12,402 bases of DNA from CAZQAA01 sp964591255. Its GTDB lineage: Bacteria; Desulfobacterota; DSM-4660; Desulfatiglandales; Desulfatiglandaceae. Below are positions 7,777-12,402 of this stretch, in pieces. The first letter of the stretch is position 1. Each line of letters opens with the position of its first letter. The position numbers and the translations under genes were made by a program. The notes beneath the pieces were generated by a model. That model saw nothing but the letters and a program-made list of their open reading frames with translations, was not told the origin of the DNA and made no database searches. Where the stretch lies: contig CAZQAA010000032.1 in NCBI GenBank assembly GCA_964591255.1, positions 1 to 12,402 on the forward strand. Direction: 5' to 3'.

Positions 7777-8397
7777 CTAACGGTATGGCGCAAGTTTTTC
7801 TATGAATTGCGGGTGAGCCTCAAACCCAAGAGCAATGGCCTTGTCTAAATGCTCGACCGCCTTTTTATACTCCTCTTTGACATAGTATGCGAAGGCCAAA
7901 TTATTATGTCCAAGAGAAAAATCGGGGGCTATTTCAATTAATTTTTCTCCGATTTTAATAGCATTTTCCACATCTTCCTTTTGGAGATAAGCATTAATCA
8001 GGTTGCTCCATGCCTGAACAATCTTGGGATTAAGTTCTATAGCCATTTTCAAGGCATCAATTGCCTTATCAGTCTCTGCCATTTGAAGATATGCAAACCC
8101 TAGATTTGCATATCCCCTGGCGTATCTGGGCTCTATCTCTATAGCCTTCTTATTGGCCTCTACCACCATTGGGAGGTCACCCTTTTTGAAATAGATATAC
8201 CCAAGATTGACGTAACCCTCAAACATCCTTCCGCTGTTGGCGATCGCATCTTTAAAGGCGTCAATTGCCTCGTCCAGTCTTCCATGCTCCAACAAAGCCA
8301 CACCCAGATTATAGCTGGAATTGGCACATTCCGGGTTTTCGGCAAGCATCCTTTTCTGCTGGGCGATAAATTCCTCCGAATCTTGCGGAACTTTCAT
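7777..8397 (-). CDS. Tetratricopeptide-repeat protein (five TPRs)
   Basis: This 206-residue protein consists almost entirely of TPR motifs of 34 residues. The repeats start near residues 25, 59, 93, 127 and 161, for example SSYNLGVALLEHGRLDEAID, GYANLGFAYLQMAETDKAID and GHNNLAFAYYVKEEYKKAVE. The usual small residues of helix A and the Ala of helix B are kept in most units. A short helical lead and a tail ending in FIEKLAPYR flank the array. No signal peptide or membrane helix is present, so it is probably a cytoplasmic scaffold or chaperone-like adaptor that binds another protein. The ATG at 8397 has a strong Shine-Dalgarno (GAGGTGA, 8401-8407). It is the first gene after dsrD, across a 117-nt gap, and is coupled to the YkgJ-type gene 3 nt later. 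The partner is unknown. Confidence 0.92.
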   Translation of the reverse strand: MKVPQDSEEFIAQQKRMLAENPECANSSYNLGVALLEHGRLDEAIDAFKDAIANSGRMFEGYVNLGYIYFKKGDLPMVVEANKKAIEIEPRYARGYANLGFAYLQMAETDKAIDALKMAIELNPKIVQAWSNLINAYLQKEDVENAIKIGEKLIEIAPDFSLGHNNLAFAYYVKEEYKKAVEHLDKAIALGFEAHPQFIEKLAPYR

Positions 8398-8442
8398 TTT
8401 TCACCTCGGCTAATTTTTCAACATCCCTATCCCCAGATAGAG

Positions 8443-8477
8443 AGAGGCCGCTCCTTTTTTTAGGGATAGCGACCTCT
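8443..8477 (-). other. Inverted repeat / RNA hairpin between dsrD and the TPR gene
   Basis: Arms 8443-8452 (agaggccgct) and 8468-8477 (agcgacctct) form a 10-bp stem with one C-A mismatch around a 15-nt loop. A second, interlocking 7-bp pairing is possible between 8427-8433 (ctatccc) and 8463-8469 (gggatag). Only one of the two can form as a simple stem. No T-run follows on either strand, so a classical intrinsic terminator is not supported. In the dsr transcript it could act as a partial terminator, a processing site or a stability element that sets different levels for dsrABD and the genes behind it. Confidence 0.5.
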
Positions 8478-8514
8478 TGCTATACTAAAAAGACAAATAC
8501 CTATGCCGGTTTCT

Positions 8515-8745
8515 TTAATGATCTTCTGTTTGTCCTCGACCTTTAAGACCGTACATGGTGCTACTTCCGGTAGAAAAATAGATCAATTTTTCTTCATTTA
8601 TCAACGCAGTGGCAGCCTTTTTTATCATCCTGGCCTTGGCGTCAGGGATCTCTTTTTGGACTGCCTTTTCAATGTCTTTGAAATAAAATTTCGTCTTTTT
8701 ACTATTTTCTGCGAAATCCAGAATAGCCTTTTTGATATCTTCCAT
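8515..8745 (-). CDS. dsrD: DsrD, small activator of dissimilatory sulfite reductase
   Basis: This 76-residue protein matches DsrD in length and pattern. It has KTKFYFKDIEKAV, then helical KARMIKKAATALINEEKL, then the hallmark wing IYFSTGSSTMYGLKG and a short charged tail. DsrD has a winged-helix fold and is reported to activate sulfite reduction by DsrAB; it does not appear to be a plain DNA-binding regulator. The start at 8745 was chosen because the AGGAG at 8754-8758 sits 8 nt away, whereas an ATG two codons upstream would leave only 2 nt. It begins 32 nt after the dsrB stop, in the usual dsrA-dsrB-dsrD order. Its presence indicates a reductive Dsr system rather than a sulfur-oxidising one. 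Confidence 0.96.
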   Translation of the reverse strand: MEDIKKAILDFAENSKKTKFYFKDIEKAVQKEIPDAKARMIKKAATALINEEKLIYFSTGSSTMYGLKGRGQTEDH

Positions 8746-8753
8746 AATCATTA

Positions 8754-8758
8754 CTCCT
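8754..8758 (-). promoter_or_regulatory. Shine-Dalgarno that decides the dsrD start
   Basis: On the minus strand this is AGGAG. It lies 8 nt before the ATG at 8745 but only 2 nt before the ATG at 8751, which favours the shorter protein beginning MEDIKK. Confidence 0.65.
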
Positions 8759-8777
8759 CATTAATGATGCGTGGTGT

Positions 8778-9965
8778 TTAGTCAATACCCCCTACCGCCT
8801 TTGAGACCTCCCACGCCGCATCAGTAAACTTGAACTGAGAAGAAGTACGGTAAGTGTCATACTGTAACCTGTAGTCGTCTATCAAATGCTCTGTAAACGG
8901 CAGGTCACACTTTTCAAAAAACTTTTCCCAGCCAATCCTCTCGGCCCAGTCACCGAGGCGTTCATATTTGTTGGCGTCATTGGCATATGCCTCAACAATC
9001 TTTTTGACGGATTCACATACCTCTGGAAAACGCGGAAAATTGTTTGGCAATGCAGGAATAACCACCTTAGAAAATTTCGGCGGGCTGATCCTGTTGGAGA
9101 CCTTCCCTCCTGCCATAACGGTAACGCAATCACCTTCTTTATCTGAAAGGGGAAGGGCCATACACATGGTATAACAGTTACCACAGAACATACACCTTTC
9201 CTCTTTGATCTTGACTGATTTTTTTCCATCCTCAGTCTTTGCCGGTGAAATAGCAGCAGTAGGACAAGCGGCAATCACAAGGGGGATCTCACATACTTTG
9301 TCAAGGACTTCACCGTCTACAATTGGCGGCTTCCTGTGATAACCCAAAAGGGCTATATCGGAACAGTGGACCGCACCGCACATATTCAGGCAACACGCCA
9401 TAGAGACTCTAACATGGGCCGGCAAGGTCATACCCTGAAAGTAATCAAACAGATCATCCATAACTGCCTTAACCATAGACGAGGCGTCAGTTGCAGGCGT
9501 ATGGCAATGAATATATCCCTGGGTATGCACAATATTAGTGACTCCTGCACCCGTGCCCCCAATGGGAAATTTATAACTTCCGGATACGTGTTTACGACTC
9601 ATGAGGTCCTTTTTCAGGGCCTCCATCTTTTCCTGTCTTTCCACCATAAATTCAATATTATTACGGGTAGTAAAGCGTACATATCCATCACAGTGTTTAT
9701 CTGCAATATCGCATATCTCCCTTACATGCTCCACAGTCATGAAGCGGCAGCCTCCGCACCTGACGGTAAACACCTTATCACCCGTCTCTGATACATGCAC
9801 CAGTATACCCGGCTCTATTATGTCATGATATTTCCATTTCCCATAGTTGTTTTGGATGATCGGAGGAAAATATTGCCAAAAATGTCTCGGCCCAAGGTCC
9901 GTCAGCCTGTTTTCCATCGGTTTGTCGGGATTATACAGCCCTAATTTTTCAGTAGATAGTTTCAT
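8778..9965 (-). CDS. dsrB: Dissimilatory sulfite reductase beta subunit
   Basis: This 395-residue protein is full length for DsrB. With DsrA it forms the cytoplasmic alpha2-beta2 enzyme that reduces sulfite, handing partly reduced sulfur to DsrC. The cluster that is bridged to siroheme is bound by C154 (GYIHCHTP) and by C191, C192 and C196 in ACCLNMCGAVHCSD, the standard DsrB set. A ferredoxin insert provides the second [4Fe-4S] site: C234 in AACPTAAI, then C258-x2-C261-x2-C264-x3-C268. The substrate and siroheme region also shows VRCGGCRF and RFTTRNNIEF. All expected motifs are intact. The Shine-Dalgarno AGGAGG (9975-9980) lies 9 nt before the ATG and overlaps the dsrA stop codon, so the two subunits are tightly coupled (13-nt gap). 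dsrC and the dsrMKJOP membrane complex are not in this window. Confidence 0.98.
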   Translation of the reverse strand: MKLSTEKLGLYNPDKPMENRLTDLGPRHFWQYFPPIIQNNYGKWKYHDIIEPGILVHVSETGDKVFTVRCGGCRFMTVEHVREICDIADKHCDGYVRFTTRNNIEFMVERQEKMEALKKDLMSRKHVSGSYKFPIGGTGAGVTNIVHTQGYIHCHTPATDASSMVKAVMDDLFDYFQGMTLPAHVRVSMACCLNMCGAVHCSDIALLGYHRKPPIVDGEVLDKVCEIPLVIAACPTAAISPAKTEDGKKSVKIKEERCMFCGNCYTMCMALPLSDKEGDCVTVMAGGKVSNRISPPKFSKVVIPALPNNFPRFPEVCESVKKIVEAYANDANKYERLGDWAERIGWEKFFEKCDLPFTEHLIDDYRLQYDTYRTSSQFKFTDAAWEVSKAVGGID

Positions 9966-9978
9966 CAGTTTTTACCTC

Positions 9979-11397
9979 CTATCTCTTATGCCTGGATCTG
10001 TAGTCTTTTATATCTCTCTTCCATCCTCCCGGTACGTCTTCTTCTTTCCAGAAGATATAGGGGTTGCTTCTCGGTTCTTTCACCATCTGAGGCATTGGTG
10101 GAATCTCCAATACTTCGAGAAGCTTTCGAATACCCTGTCGCTGTATAAGCTCACCCAAACGCTCACGGTTTTTACCCTCCTCAGGCCACCATTCCCATAT
10201 TTTCTCAACCACCTCTTTGATGTTGTCGTAAGGGGGCTCACACTTCATAAAAGGAATGGTCAATACTCCCATCTGAGCGCCATCAAGGATGGGGGCCTTG
10301 GCTCCGAACAGGATACTGACGCCCGTATCGGTTCCAGGCCTTAAAGCACGTGGCATAACATTAATACAATGCATGCATCTGGTACATTCCTTGTTATCAA
10401 TCACCAGCTTATTACCATCCATGCTCATACACTTTGCAGGACAAAGGTCTATAACTTCTTTTTGTATATCAAATTTACCCCAATCTCTCCCTTTATGGGC
10501 ACCGCCATTCGGCTCTATCTCGCCTCCTATATAAGCCTGAACTGCCTCCTGATCGATCCGGATATCATCTCTCCAAGTACCTATATAAGACATATCTGAC
10601 CGCGCAATAGATGCCACACAGCAGTTGGGACAACCGTCAAACTTAAACTTGAATTTATAGGGAAAGGCAGGCCTATGTAATTCATCCTGATAGTAGTGGG
10701 TAAGTTCATAGCACAAATCCTGTGTATCTATACATGCAAATTCGCATCTGGCCTTGCCAATACAGCAGGAAGGAGTACGTAGATTGGAGCCCGATCCCCC
10801 GAGATCCTGTTGCATGACATGGCCGAGTTCATAAAAGATGGGCTCAAGCTGTTCTGTAAACGTCCCGAGAAAAATGATATCACCGGTTGCCCCATGCATG
10901 TTCATCATTCCGCTACCGCGGTATTCCCAAAGATCGCAAAGAGACCTTAGATAGTCTGTATCATAAAATTTACTGGCGGGCTGATTAACGCGCATTGTAT
11001 GAAAATGGGCAATGGAAGGAAATTTTTCCGGAAGATCTGAATATCTCCCGATGACCCCACCTCCATATCCAAACACACCAACAATACCACCGTGTTTCCA
11101 GTGGGTCTCACCATCATCAAATGAAAGCTGAAGCTGGCCCATCATGTCCTCAACGACATCTCTTTCGATCAACATCCTGTCGTCCGCGAGTTTTCTCCGA
11201 TGCAATGCCTCTCTCTTGGCGTCTGCAACAAAACTCGGCCATGGCCCTTTCTCCAGTTCATCCAGATCCGGGATATCATGTTTGCATTTAAAATTTTTGA
11301 GTTCCTCTTCGGTGTAGTTATTTAACTCTTCATCAGAATAGATACGAATCTCATCGTACTTGAGTTCTGTCTGTTCTTCTTTCGGTTCAAAAGCCAT
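9979..11397 (-). CDS. dsrA: Dissimilatory sulfite reductase alpha subunit
   Basis: At 472 residues this lies above the usual DsrA length of about 430-440, with a long acidic N terminus (about 1-50). Key signatures are GGIVGVFGYGGGVIGRY, HFHTMRVNQP and GSGMMNMHGATGDI. The cluster region has C211-C212, C218, C222 and C229 in PSCCIGKARCEFACIDTQDLC, then FDGCPNCCVASIARSD with C256, C259 and C260. The ferredoxin domain has C319 and C323 in CPAKC, and C338-x2-C341-x2-C344 in ECTRCMHCINVMPRA. In known structures the alpha subunit carries siroheme or its metal-free form, depending on the organism. ATG 11397 has a near-ideal Shine-Dalgarno AGGAGG at 11406-11411, 8 nt upstream. It is the first gene of the minus-strand run and is preceded by a long leader and a sigma70-like promoter. 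Confidence 0.98.
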   Translation of the reverse strand: MAFEPKEEQTELKYDEIRIYSDEELNNYTEEELKNFKCKHDIPDLDELEKGPWPSFVADAKREALHRRKLADDRMLIERDVVEDMMGQLQLSFDDGETHWKHGGIVGVFGYGGGVIGRYSDLPEKFPSIAHFHTMRVNQPASKFYDTDYLRSLCDLWEYRGSGMMNMHGATGDIIFLGTFTEQLEPIFYELGHVMQQDLGGSGSNLRTPSCCIGKARCEFACIDTQDLCYELTHYYQDELHRPAFPYKFKFKFDGCPNCCVASIARSDMSYIGTWRDDIRIDQEAVQAYIGGEIEPNGGAHKGRDWGKFDIQKEVIDLCPAKCMSMDGNKLVIDNKECTRCMHCINVMPRALRPGTDTGVSILFGAKAPILDGAQMGVLTIPFMKCEPPYDNIKEVVEKIWEWWPEEGKNRERLGELIQRQGIRKLLEVLEIPPMPQMVKEPRSNPYIFWKEEDVPGGWKRDIKDYRSRHKR

Positions 11398-11644
11398 TAC
11401 ATAAGCCTCCTTTATGATAACTTAATAACATTGTTGATTTTTTAAGGAGAAAATCAAACAAAAGGACTTTTTTGCTATATTATTAATTTCACCTCCTCCC
11501 ATGATCTTGTAAAAATCAGCAAAACCAATATCCATAAATAATAATGTCCATAATCACAATTAAATTCTAGACACGAATGAGTTTCCAATCCAGAAGGGAT
11601 GGAAACTCGCTAATCCATCATTCAAAAACTAATTTAACCGTTGA
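11398..11644 (-). promoter_or_regulatory. Long dsrA leader with possible SD/anti-SD switch
   Basis: If transcription starts just below the promoter at 11645-11674, the dsrA leader is about 240 nt. Read on the minus strand it contains, in order: a strong hairpin (11608-11579); an orphan Shine-Dalgarno-like run GGGAGGAGGTGA (11500-11489) with no suitable start codon after it; a TCTCCTT segment (11450-11444); and the true Shine-Dalgarno AAAGGAGG (11413-11406). The CTCCTT can pair with the dsrA AAGGAG (6 bp) or with the orphan run (about 5 bp). It also sits in the loop of a small GATTTT/AAAATC stem. No known riboswitch was recognised. Regulation at the RNA level is an inference. Confidence 0.35.
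11579..11608. repeat. Strong imperfect palindrome in the dsrA-dsrN spacer
   Basis: Arms gagtttcca (11579-11587) and tggaaactc (11600-11608) are perfectly complementary over 9 bp. After an A-A mismatch the stem continues for 3 more pairs to an AGAA loop. A further pair of arms, gaatga (11575-11580) and tcattc (11618-11623), could compete with or extend it. No T-run follows on either strand. It could be an RNA stem in the dsrA leader or a protein-binding site. Its GTTTCC and GGAAAC ends resemble a CRISPR repeat, but it is single copy here. Confidence 0.7.
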
Positions 11645-11674
11645 TTTATAGTCAAAAGCCCCTGAGATTGTCAA
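11645..11674 (-). promoter_or_regulatory. Putative sigma70-type promoter for dsrA
   Basis: Read on the minus strand, TTGACA (11674-11669) and TATAAA (11650-11645) are separated by 18 nt. The -35 matches the consensus fully and the -10 at five of six positions. It points toward dsrA and is the best promoter match seen in the window. The -35 lies inside the left arm of the inverted repeat 11667-11704, so a factor binding that repeat would directly affect it. Confidence 0.55.
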
Positions 11675-11704
11675 TAAAAAAGTCGTGGATTTTTTGTTGA
11701 CAAT
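11667..11704. repeat. Inverted repeat with mirrored TTGACA boxes between dsrA and dsrN
   Basis: The left arm (attgtcaataaaaaa, 11667-11681) and right arm (ttttttgttgacaat, 11690-11704) are complementary at 14 of 15 positions, the exception being a T-G pair. The loop is 8 nt (gtcgtgga). Partial pairing continues outside the arms. Each arm contains an outward-facing TTGACA: one is the -35 of the dsrA promoter, the other (11697-11702) faces dsrN. Such symmetry suits an operator controlling both directions. As RNA the element is an AT-rich stem without a G+C core, so termination is less likely. Confidence 0.65.
11697..11702 (+). promoter_or_regulatory. Possible -35 box for dsrN
   Basis: This is TTGACA on the + strand, 50 nt before the dsrN ATG. 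No good -10 hexamer lies 16-19 nt further on (tggtct at 17 nt), so the promoter would need an activator or another sigma factor. Confidence 0.25.
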
Positions 11705-11751
11705 ATCGGCCTGTCATGGTGGTCTAGCTTGCATAGTAAATAGTCTCCATC

Positions 11752-12402
11752 ATGATAAATAAATTATCCATACCATACAGGTCATCAGTTAAAAAAGTGA
11801 ATCTGTTTAGACAACCTAGAATTGTAATCACTGCTCTCAGAGGTGGAGGGGGCAAGACGATCTTATCCCTGGGACTTGCAGCTGCATGGTGCAAGCATGG
11901 CTTACAAATAGCGCCATTTAAGAAGGGACCCGATTTCATTGATGCAGGGTGGCTTTCATTCGCTTCCGCCCGACCATGTTACAATTTAGATCCCTTTTTA
12001 ATGACTCGGGGACAGATACTGGAATCTTTTATAGTGAATTCAACCGATGCCGATCTCTCCATTATTGAGGGAAACAGAGGAATTTATGACGGTCTTGACG
12101 TTGAAGGCCATTACAGTACCGCTGAGGTTGCAAAACTGGTCAAGTCGCCGGTTCTGATTGTTGTCGATGTAACAATGGCAACTCGAACTATAGCTGCCTT
12201 AATTAAGGGTTGTCAGATCTTTGATCCTGATGTAGACATCTCCGGAATTATCCTGAACAGAGTGGCAGGAGTTCGACAGGAAACATTGATCCAGGCTGCC
12301 ATTGAAAGACATTGTGGTATTCCGGTTATTGGGTCTATCCCAAAACTGAAAAATAACCCTTTTCCCGAAAGACATATGGGACTTGTCCCCTACCAGGAAA
12401 GG
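11752..12402 (+). CDS. dsrN: CbiA/CobB-type amidase, DsrN-like (3' end outside window)
   Basis: 217 residues are visible and the frame stays open to the window edge. After a lead of about 22 residues come the P-loop TALRGGGGKTILSLGLAAAW, the CbiA signature FKKGPDFIDAGW, CYNLDPFLM, and EGNRGIYDGLD in place of the EGVMGLYDG-type motif. ILNRVAG and IPVIGSIPKL follow. This is the N-terminal ATP-binding domain of cobyrinate a,c-diamide synthase relatives. The C-terminal glutaminase domain with its Cys nucleophile lies outside the window. Next to dsrABD, such proteins are called DsrN and are thought to use glutamine and ATP to amidate siroheme for DsrAB. A corrin-pathway role cannot be excluded from half a protein. 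The start is uncertain: ATG 11752 lacks a Shine-Dalgarno and GTG 11797 is possible. It is usually downstream of dsrD; here it is divergent from dsrA. Confidence 0.87.
   Translation, partial: MINKLSIPYRSSVKKVNLFRQPRIVITALRGGGGKTILSLGLAAAWCKHGLQIAPFKKGPDFIDAGWLSFASARPCYNLDPFLMTRGQILESFIVNSTDADLSIIEGNRGIYDGLDVEGHYSTAEVAKLVKSPVLIVVDVTMATRTIAALIKGCQIFDPDVDISGIILNRVAGVRQETLIQAAIERHCGIPVIGSIPKLKNNPFPERHMGLVPYQER

Noticed and set aside
8443..8477. Classical intrinsic terminator after dsrD
   Set aside because: The stem is credible but no T-run follows it on the minus strand; the seven T residues on the + strand are in the loop.
9336..9791. Protein-coding gene on the + strand opposite dsrB
   Set aside because: It is an open frame antisense to the strongly supported dsrB. 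It shows no domain pattern and no convincing ribosome site.
9847..10344. Protein-coding gene on the + strand opposite dsrA/dsrB
   Set aside because: It is antisense to intact conserved codons of both sulfite reductase genes, and its translation is low-complexity and unrecognisable.
11422..11502. 26-codon leader ORF ahead of dsrA on the minus strand
   Set aside because: It opens with an ATG that overlaps the purine-rich run but has no Shine-Dalgarno upstream of it. It shows no regulatory codon run and resembles no known peptide.
11579..11608. CRISPR repeat or array
   Set aside because: The ends look repeat-like, but only one copy is present, with no spacer-repeat periodicity and no cas genes in view.
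11718..11733. Sigma54 -24/-12 promoter for dsrN (TGG...TTGCA)
   Set aside because: The GG to GC spacing is one base too long, and the -24 half lacks the GCAC part. Sigma54 promoters tolerate little spacing change.

Overview
The window comes from a sulfate- or sulfite-reducing bacterium, most likely one of the Desulfobacterota. The decisive evidence is a complete dsrA-dsrB-dsrD block. DsrD accompanies the reductive type of dissimilatory sulfite reductase and is absent from the reverse-acting sulfur-oxidiser type. The incomplete gene at the right edge resembles dsrN, the CbiA-like amidase commonly found beside dsrABD in this group. Base composition is moderately AT-rich. The genus cannot be fixed from the sequence alone.

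Layout. (1) Positions 1-4114, + strand: a signalling operon. It encodes a PAS histidine kinase (5' end outside the window), a REC-PAS-histidine kinase whose start overlaps the first gene by 4 nt, and an NtrC-type sigma54 activator with REC, AAA+ and Fis-type HTH domains. (2) 4241-5461, + strand: a lone radical SAM protein with a CX4CX2C cluster motif. (3) 5525-11397, - strand, read right to left: dsrA, dsrB, dsrD, a five-repeat TPR protein, a YkgJ-type cysteine-cluster protein, a DUF169 protein and a TrpF-like barrel lacking the usual catalytic cysteine. Gaps inside this run are 3 to 117 nt. The largest (117 nt, after dsrD) holds an RNA-hairpin candidate, and an AT-rich 84-nt gap precedes the DUF169 gene. 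(4) 11752 to the right edge, + strand: dsrN, divergent from dsrA.

How the parts may work together. DsrAB reduces sulfite on a siroheme/[4Fe-4S] centre, DsrD is its small activator, and DsrN is thought to amidate siroheme to the form found in DsrAB. The 354-nt region between dsrA and dsrN is the main control region. It contains a near-perfect 15-nt inverted repeat whose two arms each carry an outward-facing TTGACA, a good sigma70-like promoter for dsrA, a long dsrA leader with a strong hairpin, and a Shine-Dalgarno/anti-Shine-Dalgarno arrangement that could control dsrA translation. The four genes after dsrD (TPR, YkgJ, DUF169, TrpF-like) are not classical dsr genes. Two are cysteine-rich and one is a probable inactive or repurposed isomerase, so they form the best candidate here for an undescribed accessory module. 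Nothing in the sequence proves that they work on sulfite reductase.
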